The notes beneath the pieces are model-generated. The model was not told where the DNA came from. It was given only the letters and a program-made list of their open reading frames with translations, and did no database searches. Below, in pieces: positions 19,115-28,348 of a DNA stretch of 64,000 nt (the first letter of the stretch is position 1; the number at the start of each line of letters is the position of its first letter). A program made the position numbers and the translations under genes. Source of the stretch: Methylococcales bacterium (GTDB lineage Bacteria; Pseudomonadota; Gammaproteobacteria; Methylococcales; Methylomonadaceae); contig JAURYI010000127.1 in assembly GCA_030654015.1 (NCBI GenBank), positions 45,314 through 109,313 of the forward strand. Reading direction: 5' to 3'.

Positions 19115-19154
19115 AAAAAAACCCGCGCTTGTTAAAAAGCGTGGGTTTTTTTTT
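19115..19154 (+). terminator. Rho-independent terminator after the cupredoxin gene
   Basis: An A-run and the stem AAACCCGCGCTT pair with AAGCGTGGGTTT around a short loop, followed by an unbroken T-run to 19154. It lies 12 nt after the cupredoxin stop codon and before the next gene, so the two-gene unit probably ends here. The A-run upstream may allow bidirectional function. Confidence 0.88.
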
Positions 19155-19165
19155 GAGAGCAATAA

Positions 19166-19591
19166 ATGCACGATACCTTATTGGAATTATGGGGCTTGTT
19201 TGCCAGTGCTTTCATTTCCTCCACCATTGCACCTGGGGGTTCTGAAGCGGTATTGGCTTATATGGTCGCTAAAGGGCTGTACGCCAATCAAACACTGCTG
19301 CTGGTGGCGACGGTCGGTAATACCTTAGGCGCATTGACCACATGGGGATTAGGACTGCTGGCGGCAAAAAAATATCCAGTCGCAACGCTGTTATCTCCAA
19401 AAAAACAACAGGCACTCGTCATTATTGAACGACGCGGTGTTTGGGTATTATTTTTTTCATGGTTGCCGATCATCGGTGACGTGTTATGTTTCGCAGGTGG
19501 TTGGTTAAAACTGCCTTTTATCACCGCCTGTATCATTATTTTATTAGGCAAACTTACTCGCTATGCCATGATTGTATGGCTGTTCACTTAA
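19166..19591 (+). CDS. YqaA-type DedA/SNARE-associated small membrane protein
   Basis: The 141-residue integral membrane protein resembles the YqaA branch of the DedA (VTT/SNARE-associated) family: LFASAFISSTIAPGGSEAVL at the N-terminus, then GNTLGALTTWGLG, then FFSWLPIIGDVLCFAGGWLK. Family members act in membrane homeostasis, probably as lipid carriers. The start lies only 11 nt after the terminator of the cupredoxin gene, with GAGAGC upstream. The role here is not evident from context. Confidence 0.82.
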   Translation: MHDTLLELWGLFASAFISSTIAPGGSEAVLAYMVAKGLYANQTLLLVATVGNTLGALTTWGLGLLAAKKYPVATLLSPKKQQALVIIERRGVWVLFFSWLPIIGDVLCFAGGWLKLPFITACIIILLGKLTRYAMIVWLFT

Positions 19592-19604
19592 ACCGAGGTC
19601 TTTA

Positions 19605-20390
19605 ATGCTCCGCCATTTCCCCCACGTTAATACCCCCTACACGCATAAAAAACGCGATTATTTTATTGCCGCGTTTACCTTTTTTTGTGTCGCCGTGTGC
19701 CTGCTCAGTGATGCTAATGGCAGTCTGGCAAAACAATACTTTCTGGGTGCTTGCGGCTGGATTTTTTTAGTGTGCCTATTGTATGGTGAAAATAAAGAAG
19801 TACGCACGCAGGTTGTCATCGCCATTATGTTTGCCACCGTCGGCGAACATTTTGCCTCGCCGTTTATGGGCGGTTACACCTATCGCTTTCATAACGTGCC
19901 TTTCTATGTACCGCCCGGTCATGGCATGGTGTACTTAACCGCTGTCGCGTTGGCACGTTCGGGCTTATTTTTACGTCATGCCAGAGCGATTGCCACCTTT
20001 GTGGTCATCGTGTGCGGCTTATGGTCAATATGGGGCATCAGCGGTTTGGCGGCACAAGGCGATTCCGTCGGGGCATTGTTGTATTGCGTATTTTTGGGGT
20101 ATTTGTTTAAAGGACGGTCGCCGATGGTGTATCTGGCAGCGTTTTTTATTACCACTTGGCTGGAACTTATCGGCACGGCGGTAGGTACATGGAAATGGGC
20201 AATGATTGATCCTGTGCTTAACTTGCCGCAAGGTAATCCGCCCAGCGGCGTGGCGGCGTGGTATTGTTTAGTGGATGCAGTGGCTATCGGTGGCGCACCT
20301 GTATTATTAAACCTATTTCAGCAGATGAAAGACCGCTTGGAGCTTGCTAAAGCGCGTAAAGAAGCCTATCAAGGTATCGACAACGAGTGA
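19605..20390 (+). CDS. Polytopic membrane protein of unknown function
   Basis: The 261-residue protein has about eight hydrophobic segments. Polar motifs within it include EHFASPFMGGYTYRFHNVPFYVPPGHGMVY and LELIGTAVGTWKW; the conserved-looking His, Tyr and Trp residues suggest a ligand or metal site. I do not recognise the family. The start ATG at 19605 has GAGG 8 nt upstream and lies 13 nt after the YqaA-like gene, so the two are probably one operon. Start codons further upstream are less likely. Confidence 0.65.
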   Translation: MLRHFPHVNTPYTHKKRDYFIAAFTFFCVAVCLLSDANGSLAKQYFLGACGWIFLVCLLYGENKEVRTQVVIAIMFATVGEHFASPFMGGYTYRFHNVPFYVPPGHGMVYLTAVALARSGLFLRHARAIATFVVIVCGLWSIWGISGLAAQGDSVGALLYCVFLGYLFKGRSPMVYLAAFFITTWLELIGTAVGTWKWAMIDPVLNLPQGNPPSGVAAWYCLVDAVAIGGAPVLLNLFQQMKDRLELAKARKEAYQGIDNE

Positions 20391-20492
20391 TGTGAACATT
20401 AATGGCTTTCGATTGTAAGCATGACTGGCAATCATCAACAATCCCCCAAACCAATAACCAATAAGCACCTAAACATAAATTTCTAGGCATAC

Positions 20493-20547
20493 GGAGTACA
20501 AACCTTGGTTTGCTCAATACCACAGCACAAACCAAGGTTTGTACTCC
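20493..20547. repeat. Inverted repeat with GGAGTACAAACC arms
   Basis: Arms of 20 nt (GGAGTACAAACCTTGGTTTG and its exact complement) flank 15 nt. Each arm is itself nearly palindromic. The unit recurs as a single palindrome at 63836-63861. It lies in the 243-nt gap before the SulP gene, which otherwise shows no gene. Confidence 0.85.
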
Positions 20548-20633
20548 ACCTTACTCGAAAACTTTTATGCAGTTACTTACCTGTTTTCTATGGGACGTTG
20601 AAACATAAAAAATAAAAATTAAAGGAGCGGCTG

Positions 20634-22820
20634 ATGAACCGTCAGGTGATGAATGAATTCTGGGGCGGACTGACTGCTATGTTGGTCGCCCTGCCCTCCG
20701 CTATCGCTTTCGGCGTATTGGTATTTTCCGCCATTTCGCCGCAAATGGCGGGTGAAGGGGCATTTGTCGGCATGATGGGTGCGGCTATCTTAGGATTAAG
20801 TGCGCCGCTGTTCGGTCGTACTCCCGCATTAATTTCCGCTCCCTGCGCACCTGCCGCCGCTGTTTTATCCGCACTGGCGATTGATTTGCTCAAGCAAGGT
20901 GTCGCTACTCATCATGTGGCAGGTTTACTGGCATTAACCGCGCTGTTAGCCGCTTTATTACAAATGCTGTATGGTCTGCTGAAAGGCGGGCAACTTATCA
21001 AATACATTCCTTTTCCCGTCGTCAGCGGCTATTTATCGGGCGTAGCACTCATTATCGCCACAGGTCAGCTGCCTAAATTATTGGGTTTACCGAAAAATAC
21101 AGAGCTTTGGCACGGTGTCAGCACGCCTGACCTATGGCAATGGCAAGGCATTGTGGTCGGTCTAATCACCATTACCGTGATGTTGGTCGCGCCGCGCCTG
21201 ACACAAAAAATCCCCGCGACTATCTTGGGCTTAACAGCGGGCATTTCCAGTTATTTTGCACTGGCTTGTTGGATGCCGCCGTTGCTGTCATTGAATGCCA
21301 ACGCGCTGGTGGTGGGGCTTATTCCTGCGGGAACGTCTTTTTTAGAAACCGTGCGCGAACGGATGCTGTTCATTACCGATATTCAGCTAAGTGATTTACG
21401 TCAGGTAGCCTATTCAGCGATTGCCTTATCGGCATTGCTGTCTATTGATACCCTGAAAACCTGCGTGATACTCGATGCATTGACCAAAAATCGCCATAAT
21501 TCCAATCGTGAATTATTCGGACAGGGCTTAGCCAATTTAGTCACCTTTATGACGGGCGGATTATCAGGCTCTGGTACGGTCGGGGCAACGCTGGTTAATG
21601 TCAGCAGTGGCGGTCGTACCATCCTGTCAGGCTTTATTGAAGGCGGTTTAGTGGTACTGGTCATCGTGCTGTTATCGCCGTTGATTGCGTGGGTGCCGAT
21701 TGGCGCGTTAGCGGGTATTTTATTAGTGGTCGCGTTTCGTATTTTTGACTGGCAGGCATTTCGTTTGTTACAACACAAAGAAACCCGCTTTGATTTTGTC
21801 GTCATTGCCGCTGTGGTGGTGGTGGCGGAAACGGTGGGCTTGATAGCGGCGGCGGGTACAGGTATCGCGTTGGCGATTTTATTATTTATTCGGGATCAGA
21901 TACGCATCACCGTGATACGGCGACGCGCCACACTCAAAGAAATATCCTCCAAGACCTACCGCCTCGCCTCAGAAGATGCCATTTTGCAACAGCACGGTGA
22001 TGAAGCGGCGGTGATTGATTTGCAGGGCAATTTATTTTTCGGCACGACCGACCATTTATTCACCCAACTGGAAGACGATTTACACATTCAAAAATGGCTG
22101 TTATTTGATATGCGCCGCGTGCAGTCGCTGGACTATACCGCCACCCATTTATTCAGCCTGATGCACGACCGTCTGAAAGAACGCGGCGGCGGACTGCTGT
22201 TCAGCGGGATGCCGTCTTGCTTATTGAGCGGGCAGGACTTACAGCGTTACATGACCGATGTCGGTCTGCTGAATCAAAATGGCATTCACATTTTTGAATC
22301 GCGGGATGAAGGCATAGAATGGATGGAACGGCACATTCTCGACGCATGGGGCGACATTGAAAAACCCGATGAACGGGTATTTGAGTTTAAAGATATTGAA
22401 ATATTGCGCAAAATGGATGACAGCACCATCCATGCCTTGTATGAATGCGTTCATGAGCGCACTCTGCGTGCTGGAGAAGCGGTCTTTACGGTCGGCGATA
22501 GCGGCGATGAGCTGTTTCTGATTCGGCGCGGCACGGTGCGCATTTTATTACCCCTGAAAGGCGGTAAATATCATCATTTAGCGACTTTTTCAGGCGGCGA
22601 TTATTTTGGTGAAATGGGTTTTATTGACGGTCATCCGCGCTCTGCCAATGCGATTGCCTGTACCGACTGTGAACTTTATGTCCTGTCGCGAAAAAAATTC
22701 AACATTCGCGTTTATGACAATGCCGTGCTGGGTGCGCGTGTGTTCGCCCGCATTGCCAGTGCTATTTCTGCCCGTCTGCGCCAAACCGATAGCGAGCTGT
22801 CCGCACTGGAGGAACGCTGA
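20634..22820 (+). CDS. SulP-family anion transporter with STAS and cyclic-nucleotide-binding domains
   Basis: The 728-residue protein has three modules. Residues 1-425 form a SulP transport domain (ALPSAIAFGVLVFSAI, FGRTPALISAPCAPAAA, MTGGLSGSGTVGATLVN). A STAS domain follows at about 455-550 (AVIDLQGNLFFGTTDHLF, LFDMRRVQSLDYTATHLF). The end, 595-715, is a cNMP/CRP-like domain with GDSGDELFLIRRGTVRI and GDYFGEMGFIDGHPRSANA. SulP proteins move sulfate, bicarbonate or other anions. The sensor domain implies ligand-gated control. It has a strong GGAG Shine-Dalgarno sequence. The substrate cannot be read from the sequence. Confidence 0.92.
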   Translation: MNRQVMNEFWGGLTAMLVALPSAIAFGVLVFSAISPQMAGEGAFVGMMGAAILGLSAPLFGRTPALISAPCAPAAAVLSALAIDLLKQGVATHHVAGLLALTALLAALLQMLYGLLKGGQLIKYIPFPVVSGYLSGVALIIATGQLPKLLGLPKNTELWHGVSTPDLWQWQGIVVGLITITVMLVAPRLTQKIPATILGLTAGISSYFALACWMPPLLSLNANALVVGLIPAGTSFLETVRERMLFITDIQLSDLRQVAYSAIALSALLSIDTLKTCVILDALTKNRHNSNRELFGQGLANLVTFMTGGLSGSGTVGATLVNVSSGGRTILSGFIEGGLVVLVIVLLSPLIAWVPIGALAGILLVVAFRIFDWQAFRLLQHKETRFDFVVIAAVVVVAETVGLIAAAGTGIALAILLFIRDQIRITVIRRRATLKEISSKTYRLASEDAILQQHGDEAAVIDLQGNLFFGTTDHLFTQLEDDLHIQKWLLFDMRRVQSLDYTATHLFSLMHDRLKERGGGLLFSGMPSCLLSGQDLQRYMTDVGLLNQNGIHIFESRDEGIEWMERHILDAWGDIEKPDERVFEFKDIEILRKMDDSTIHALYECVHERTLRAGEAVFTVGDSGDELFLIRRGTVRILLPLKGGKYHHLATFSGGDYFGEMGFIDGHPRSANAIACTDCELYVLSRKKFNIRVYDNAVLGARVFARIASAISARLRQTDSELSALEER

Positions 22821-22883
22821 TAATGCACACCTGTCACGACAACATAAAATATCGTGTACCTGCTCTGACAATACAGACCTATC

Positions 22884-25361
22884 ATGCAAATATTAATTGA
22901 TTTTTTTGATATAAACGACCTGATGCCGCATGGCTACTGCCTGTCATGGAGTCCTTTATTACTGTGGCTGCACGTTGCCTCTGATGTGCTTATTACCCTG
23001 TCTTATTACTCCATTCCCCTGAGTCTGCTGTATTTTGTCCGTCAGCGTAAAGATTTACCCTACCCGTGGCTGATTACCATGTTCGCGGTTTTTATTATCG
23101 CCTGCGGCACAACACATCTATTGTCAGTGGTCACAATATGGCTTCCCGTGTATTGGATAGAAGGCATGGTAAAAGCGTTTACGGCATTTATTTCCGTTGC
23201 CACGGCTATAGCTATGTGGTGGGTAATTCCACTGGCATTAAAATTACCCAGTCCTGCCCAATTGCAGGCAGAAATAGACTATCGCAAACAAATTGATAAA
23301 GCCCATCAGGAAGCTCTGGAACGCCTGCAAAAAATTGCGGGTCGGCTACCCGGAATGGTGTATCAATTTCGCTTGTTCCCCGATGGCAGTGCGCACATTC
23401 CTTATTGCAGCGAAGGTATCCGCGATATTTTCAGACTCAGCCCTGAACAAGTGTGTGGCGACAGCCGCCTTATTTTCACCCTTATTCATCGCGATGACTA
23501 CGCTCGCGTTGTTGAATCAATGGAGCAATCCGCGCAACACCTGACCATTTGGCTGTGTGAATTTCGTGTCTGTTTGGCAGACGGTGACGAACATTGGTTA
23601 TTGGCTAACGCACTGCCGCAACGTGAACAGGACGGAGCAACCCTGTGGCATGGGTTTATCAGTGATATTAGCGAACGCAAATCGGCAGAAACTGAACTGC
23701 GTATCGCCGCAGCCGCGTTTGACTCCCAAGAAGGCATGGTCATCACCGATACTGACAGTATTATTTTGCGGGTCAATGCCGCCTTTACTGCCATTACTGG
23801 CTATAGCAGTGATGAAGCGGTCGGTCGTAAAATGAATTTGCTCAAGTCAGGTCGTCATGATGATGAGTTTTACAAAGTGATGTGGGACAGCATAACAAGC
23901 ACAGGCTCATGGCAAGGAGAAATCTGGGACAGGCGCAAAAACGGGGAAATTTACCCCAAATGGCTCACTATTACCGCTGTCAAAGGTGCTGATGGCAAAG
24001 TCAGTCATTATGTCGGCACTCATATTGATATTACCGAGCGTAAAGCCACCGAAGAACACATTAATCGCCTCGCTTTTTACGATCCGCTGACACAATTGCC
24101 CAATCGCCGCCTGCTGCAAGAACGTCTTAAACAAGGCATCAAAATGAATCATCGACTCAAGGATCAAATGGCAGTGCTGATGATGGATCTGGACAAATTT
24201 AAAGCCGTCAATGATACGCTCGGGCATACCGCAGGCGATGAACTATTACAGCAAGTGGCAGAGCGCATTCAAATGCAGTTGCGCGAAGTCGATATGGTGG
24301 CACGCTTAGGCGGTGACGAATTTGTTGTGTTAATGGAAAATGTGGGGCATTACGAACACGTTGCCCGCGTTGCCGAAGCCATTATTCACGCCCTGAGTCA
24401 GCCGTTTACCCTGTGTCAAAGTTACGATGTCGTTATCGGTACCAGCATCGGTATTGCCATACATCCGCAACACGGGGACACCATGGAAGCCCTCATGGAC
24501 AATGCCGACACCGCGTTATATCACGCTAAAGATCAGGGACGCGGCTGTTTTGCCTATTTTTCCGAAGAACTAACCCAAAAAGCACGCGAACGCATTGTTC
24601 TGGAATCCCGTTTACGCCGCGCCATAGAACAACAGGAACTGCGCGTGTATTTTCAACCGCAAATTGATATTGCTAGCGGTCAGATTATCGGCGCGGAAGC
24701 TCTGGTGCGCTGGCATGATCCCATTGAAGGCTGCCTCATGCCGCGCAGCTTTATCACACTGGCAGAAGAAACGGGGTTAATTGTCGCCATCGGCGAATGG
24801 GTACTGCGCGAAACCTGCAAAATAGGACAGCAATGGCTGGATCAAGGCTTGCCGCCCATCACCTTGGCAGTCAATGTCTCGCCACATCAATTCCGCCGCA
24901 GTGATATGAACGCACTGGTGGCGGCGGTACTCCATGACACAGGCTTTCCTGCTGAATATCTGGAACTGGAAATCACCGAAAGCGGCTTGATGGACAATCA
25001 AAAACACACCGCCTCTATTCTTAACAGACTCAATAAACAAGGCGTACACCTTGCCATTGACGACTTCGGCACAGGTTATTCATCATTGGCATATCTTAAA
25101 TACTTCCCTGTCGATATATTAAAAATCGACAAAACCTTTATTGACGACATTCCCTTTTTACACGGCGATATGGCAATTACGGCAACTATTATTGCAATGG
25201 CACACCATTTAGGTTTTAAAGTATTGGCAGAAGGCGTAGAAACACAAGAACAACTGGCATTTTTACGCGAACAAGGCTGTGATATGTATCAAGGTTATTT
25301 ATACAGCAAAGCCGTACCCGCAGATAACTTTAAAAAAATGCTGACCGACACCCAGACCTAG
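22884..25361 (+). CDS. ETR1-like ethylene-binding / PAS / GGDEF / EAL c-di-GMP enzyme
   Basis: The 825-residue protein starts with three membrane helices that match the ethylene-binding domain of plant ETR1. D34, Y41, I44, P45, I71, C74 and H78 sit at the spacing of ETR1 D25, Y32, I35, P36, I62, C65 and H69 (motif FIIACGTTHL). Two PAS domains follow (about 145-265 and 270-390). The GGDEF domain has an intact ARLGGDEF, a RxxD inhibitory site (REVD) five residues before it, and an intact EAL domain (AEALVRWHD). Both synthesis and breakdown of c-di-GMP are possible. The conserved Cys would hold the copper cofactor. Ethylene as ligand is inferred from motif conservation. Confidence 0.9.
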   Translation: MQILIDFFDINDLMPHGYCLSWSPLLLWLHVASDVLITLSYYSIPLSLLYFVRQRKDLPYPWLITMFAVFIIACGTTHLLSVVTIWLPVYWIEGMVKAFTAFISVATAIAMWWVIPLALKLPSPAQLQAEIDYRKQIDKAHQEALERLQKIAGRLPGMVYQFRLFPDGSAHIPYCSEGIRDIFRLSPEQVCGDSRLIFTLIHRDDYARVVESMEQSAQHLTIWLCEFRVCLADGDEHWLLANALPQREQDGATLWHGFISDISERKSAETELRIAAAAFDSQEGMVITDTDSIILRVNAAFTAITGYSSDEAVGRKMNLLKSGRHDDEFYKVMWDSITSTGSWQGEIWDRRKNGEIYPKWLTITAVKGADGKVSHYVGTHIDITERKATEEHINRLAFYDPLTQLPNRRLLQERLKQGIKMNHRLKDQMAVLMMDLDKFKAVNDTLGHTAGDELLQQVAERIQMQLREVDMVARLGGDEFVVLMENVGHYEHVARVAEAIIHALSQPFTLCQSYDVVIGTSIGIAIHPQHGDTMEALMDNADTALYHAKDQGRGCFAYFSEELTQKARERIVLESRLRRAIEQQELRVYFQPQIDIASGQIIGAEALVRWHDPIEGCLMPRSFITLAEETGLIVAIGEWVLRETCKIGQQWLDQGLPPITLAVNVSPHQFRRSDMNALVAAVLHDTGFPAEYLELEITESGLMDNQKHTASILNRLNKQGVHLAIDDFGTGYSSLAYLKYFPVDILKIDKTFIDDIPFLHGDMAITATIIAMAHHLGFKVLAEGVETQEQLAFLREQGCDMYQGYLYSKAVPADNFKKMLTDTQT

Positions 25362-25380
25362 CGGGGTTTTATATAGTTTT

Positions 25381-25409
25381 TGTAGGTTGGGTTGCATCTT
25401 TTCGCAACA
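25381..25409. repeat. Truncated copy of the GTAGGTTGGG repeat
   Basis: The stretch TGTAGGTTGGGTTGCATCTT and the bases after it (TTCGCAACA) match the first 28 bases of the complete element at 25893-25974. It abuts the Snf2 helicase remnant, and the apparent start codon of that remnant lies inside the repeat. This suggests the repeat marks a deletion or insertion boundary. Confidence 0.7.
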
Positions 25410-25832
25410 ATTGCCCTGATTGAAGCCGAACTAACCGCACGCGACATCGGCTACAGCAAACTGACTGGACAAACCAAAAGACGCGATGACGCGATTGAAT
25501 TGTTTAAAAGCGGCGCGGTCAACGTGTTTTTAATCAGCCTAAAAGCAGGCGGAGTCGGCTTAAACCTCACCGAAGCCGACACCGTGATTATTTACGACCC
25601 GTGGTGGAATCCCGCCGCCGAAAGCCAAGCCGCCGACCGCGCCCACCGTATCGGACAAGACAAACCCGTGTTTGTCTACAAACTGATTACAGAAAACACC
25701 GTCGAAGAAAAAATCATCGCCATGCAGGAACGCAAACGCGCCTTAGCTGACAGCATCTATACCGACGGCGCAAAAGAAGAAAGCCTCGCCCTAACCGCCG
25801 AAGATTTAACAGTATTGTTTGAGCCATTGTGA
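25392..25832 (+). pseudogene. C-terminal remnant of a Snf2/SWI2-family helicase
   Basis: The 146-residue frame covers only the end of the helicase C-terminal domain: the SKLTGQT segment, [20 protein letters not shown] (motif V), [22 protein letters not shown] (motif VI) and the [13 protein letters not shown] tail. Complete Snf2 proteins are about 1000 residues and include the Walker A/DEAH half, which is absent here. The frame joins repeat-derived sequence exactly where homology stops (before ALIEAEL). It is therefore a truncated leftover rather than a functional gene. Its GC-rich coding style suggests the original gene was chromosomal. Confidence 0.88.
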
Positions 25833-25892
25833 AACGCGGTGAAAATATAGCGGTTTTTACCCCGCTATAACCGCGTTAAAAGTTGGAGTTTT

Positions 25893-25974
25893 CGTAGGTT
25901 GGGCTGCATCTTTTTGCAACCCAACATAGTGAGCGTAAATGTTGGGTTGCCAAAAAGCGGCAACCTAACCTACG
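25893..25974. repeat. 82-bp palindromic repeat (GTAGGTTGGG type)
   Basis: The ends CGTAGGTTGGGCTGC and GGCAACCTAACCTACG pair, and an inner hairpin (GCAACCCAACA... TGTTGGGTTGC) lies between. It is the complete version of the fragment at 25381-25409. The rest of the 366-nt gap (25833-26198) shows no gene I can support. Confidence 0.8.
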
Positions 25975-26198
25975 ACGCTTTATTTGCGTAGTCGAGAAGA
26001 AAAGTACCGCATTCCGCAAGCTCTACGCGGGCTTGCTGTAGGGTGAGAGCGATAGCATAATGCACCACTGCATGATTGAACATCATATTCCATTCTGTGA
26101 AATAGGCTACGCTATTCCTCCTTACGAATTATGAAAAAGGACAGGCTGACAAAAAAACATTAAACTAGCTGTATTTTCTGACAACCATCCAATTTGAC

Positions 26199-28226
26199 AT
26201 GAGCTTACCAACGACAACAAACTTACAAGGCAGGCTGAGAAACACTCAACTACCTAAAAGTCATGGTTTATTCCCTGTTTTTGAAACCGTCATCAACTCA
26301 ATTCAAGCCTTGGAAGAAAACGGTAATTTAACGAATGGTTATGTTCATATTACTATTCAACGAGAACCACAGCTCCCTGTCATTCAAGATAATTCACATC
26401 AAGCGGATATAGATAGTTTTGTTGTAGAAGACAATGGTGTCGGTTTTAATGATATTAATCTGCAATCTTTTCAAACATTCGATTCTGAACACAAAATAGA
26501 CAAAGGCTGTCGCGGTGTTGGGCGGTTGCTATGGTTAAAAGCTTTCTCTCACGTTGAGGTAACTAGCACATTTCTTGATGCACAACAGAATGTCAAACAG
26601 CGTGTTTTGAGTTTTGACCTTAGGCAAGGTATTAAATGCAAAGACAATGATGCAACTAACAACGACATTAAAACACGGGTGCAATTGCATCATTTTGATA
26701 AAAAATATCGCGCTTCTACCCCAAAAGGCGTTGATGCTATTGCTAAGGCGTTACTTGAACATTGTCTTTGGTACTTCGTCAGACCAGAAGGTGCGCCAAA
26801 CATCACCATTAAAGACAGCAATGACGACAGCATCACACTAAACGATTTGTATGACAGTACCATGCACGAATCCGCTCATAGCGAAACCATCCATATCAAA
26901 GACCAGCCATTTGAATTAACCCATATTAAATTTAGAGCCACTTCTAGTAAAAAACACAGCTTGTCACTTTGCGCGGCTGGTCGTTTGGTTAAAGAGGAAA
27001 CCATTAGTGGCAAAATATCTGGCTTACATGGAAGAATAACTGATGATAAGGGTGAATTTACTTATAGTTGCTATGTATCATCGCCTTATTTAGACGATAA
27101 GGTACGCTCTGAGCGTACTGAGTTTGATATTTCCGAAAATGCAGATGATTTATTCTCAGATACAGAATTGTCACTAAAAGACATTCGCGACCATGTACTT
27201 ACTCAAGCAAAAGGCTATTTAAGTAGTCACTTGGAACAAAATATCGCGTCAGGCAAAGACAGAATTTTAAAATTCGTCTCTGAAAAAGCACCACGCTATC
27301 GCCCCATTATCGCTTACATGAAACAACATGACTTAGCGATTGACCCCGCTATATCGGATAAAGAGCTAGATTTACTCCTGCACAAACGTCTCGCTGAGCT
27401 TGAAAGGAACATGATTAGCCAAGGGCATGAGGTGATGGCAAGTTTTAACGGCGACATTGATGATTATAAACAGAGATTAAATCGTTACCTACAAACCGCT
27501 GAAGATATTAAAAAATCAGACCTTGCCAATTATGTAACTCATCGAAAAGTTATTATTGATTTACTGGAAAAATCCATTCAAATGACCGATAACGGTGGCT
27601 ATGTCAAAGAAGACGTTATTCATCAACTCATCATGCCCATGCGAAAAGAATCAAATGAATTACTGCATGATGCGTATAACTTATGGTTAATTGATGAAAG
27701 ACTAGCGTTTCATCATTACCTTGCTTCGGACAAAACGTTAAATTCAATGCCCATTACAGGCGATAGCTCCACTAAAGAACCCGATATTCTCTCGCTCAGT
27801 GTTTACGATAATCCGATTTTAGTTTCTGACAAACAAATGCTACCGTTGGCTTCCATTACCGTAATTGAAATCAAACGCCCGATGCGAAATGATATTAAGT
27901 CAGGGGAAGAAAAAAACCCGATTGAGCAAGCACTTAAATACCTAAAACGTGTTCGAGAAGGACAAGTTAAAACAGCTAACGGCAAGCTAATTCCTAATTC
28001 AGGCGATATACCTGGTTATTGCTACGTTATCTGTGATTTGACACCCAATATGGTTGATCAATGTGCAATGTTTGATTTAACTGTAACCAGTGACTATATG
28101 GGTTACTTTGGCTATAACAAAAACTACAAAACCTATATCGAAGTCATTTCTTATAACAAATTAGTCAATGCCGCCAATGAACGCAATAAAGCCTTCTTTG
28201 ATAAATTAGGCTTGCCCACAACTTAA
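26199..28226 (+). CDS. GHKL ATPase with C-terminal PD-(D/E)XK nuclease-like domain
   Basis: The 675-residue protein begins with a GHKL (Hsp90/MutL/histidine kinase-like) ATPase domain. The N-box is FETVINSIQALEEN (E29, N33), motif G1 is DNGVGF at 78-83, and motif G2 is CRGVGR at 104-109. A transducer-like middle and a helical stretch follow. Near the end, EPDI (D529) and VIEIKRP (E557, K559) have the spacing of a PD-(D/E)XK nuclease active site, followed by a helix with EQALKYLKRVREGQ. An ATPase-gated nuclease of this type suggests a solitary defence gene. Neighbours are a helicase remnant and repeats, and the base composition is AT-rich. I cannot assign a named system. Confidence 0.8.
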   Translation: MSLPTTTNLQGRLRNTQLPKSHGLFPVFETVINSIQALEENGNLTNGYVHITIQREPQLPVIQDNSHQADIDSFVVEDNGVGFNDINLQSFQTFDSEHKIDKGCRGVGRLLWLKAFSHVEVTSTFLDAQQNVKQRVLSFDLRQGIKCKDNDATNNDIKTRVQLHHFDKKYRASTPKGVDAIAKALLEHCLWYFVRPEGAPNITIKDSNDDSITLNDLYDSTMHESAHSETIHIKDQPFELTHIKFRATSSKKHSLSLCAAGRLVKEETISGKISGLHGRITDDKGEFTYSCYVSSPYLDDKVRSERTEFDISENADDLFSDTELSLKDIRDHVLTQAKGYLSSHLEQNIASGKDRILKFVSEKAPRYRPIIAYMKQHDLAIDPAISDKELDLLLHKRLAELERNMISQGHEVMASFNGDIDDYKQRLNRYLQTAEDIKKSDLANYVTHRKVIIDLLEKSIQMTDNGGYVKEDVIHQLIMPMRKESNELLHDAYNLWLIDERLAFHHYLASDKTLNSMPITGDSSTKEPDILSLSVYDNPILVSDKQMLPLASITVIEIKRPMRNDIKSGEEKNPIEQALKYLKRVREGQVKTANGKLIPNSGDIPGYCYVICDLTPNMVDQCAMFDLTVTSDYMGYFGYNKNYKTYIEVISYNKLVNAANERNKAFFDKLGLPTT

Positions 28227-28348
28227 ACGCGATAAGGTACGCTACATAACTCGCAGGTTAGCGAAACCCAACAAAAACATACGCTAACTGTAAATATTGA
28301 GGTTCGTACCTCACCCCAATCTACATAACTACTCGATTTCCCAATCCT

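Noticed and set aside
20493..20547. Rho-independent terminator after the membrane protein gene
   Set aside because: The arms recur elsewhere as a dispersed palindrome, and no T-tract follows on either strand.
25392..25832. Intact small helicase gene
   Set aside because: It lacks the whole ATPase half and its start codon is inside a repeat.
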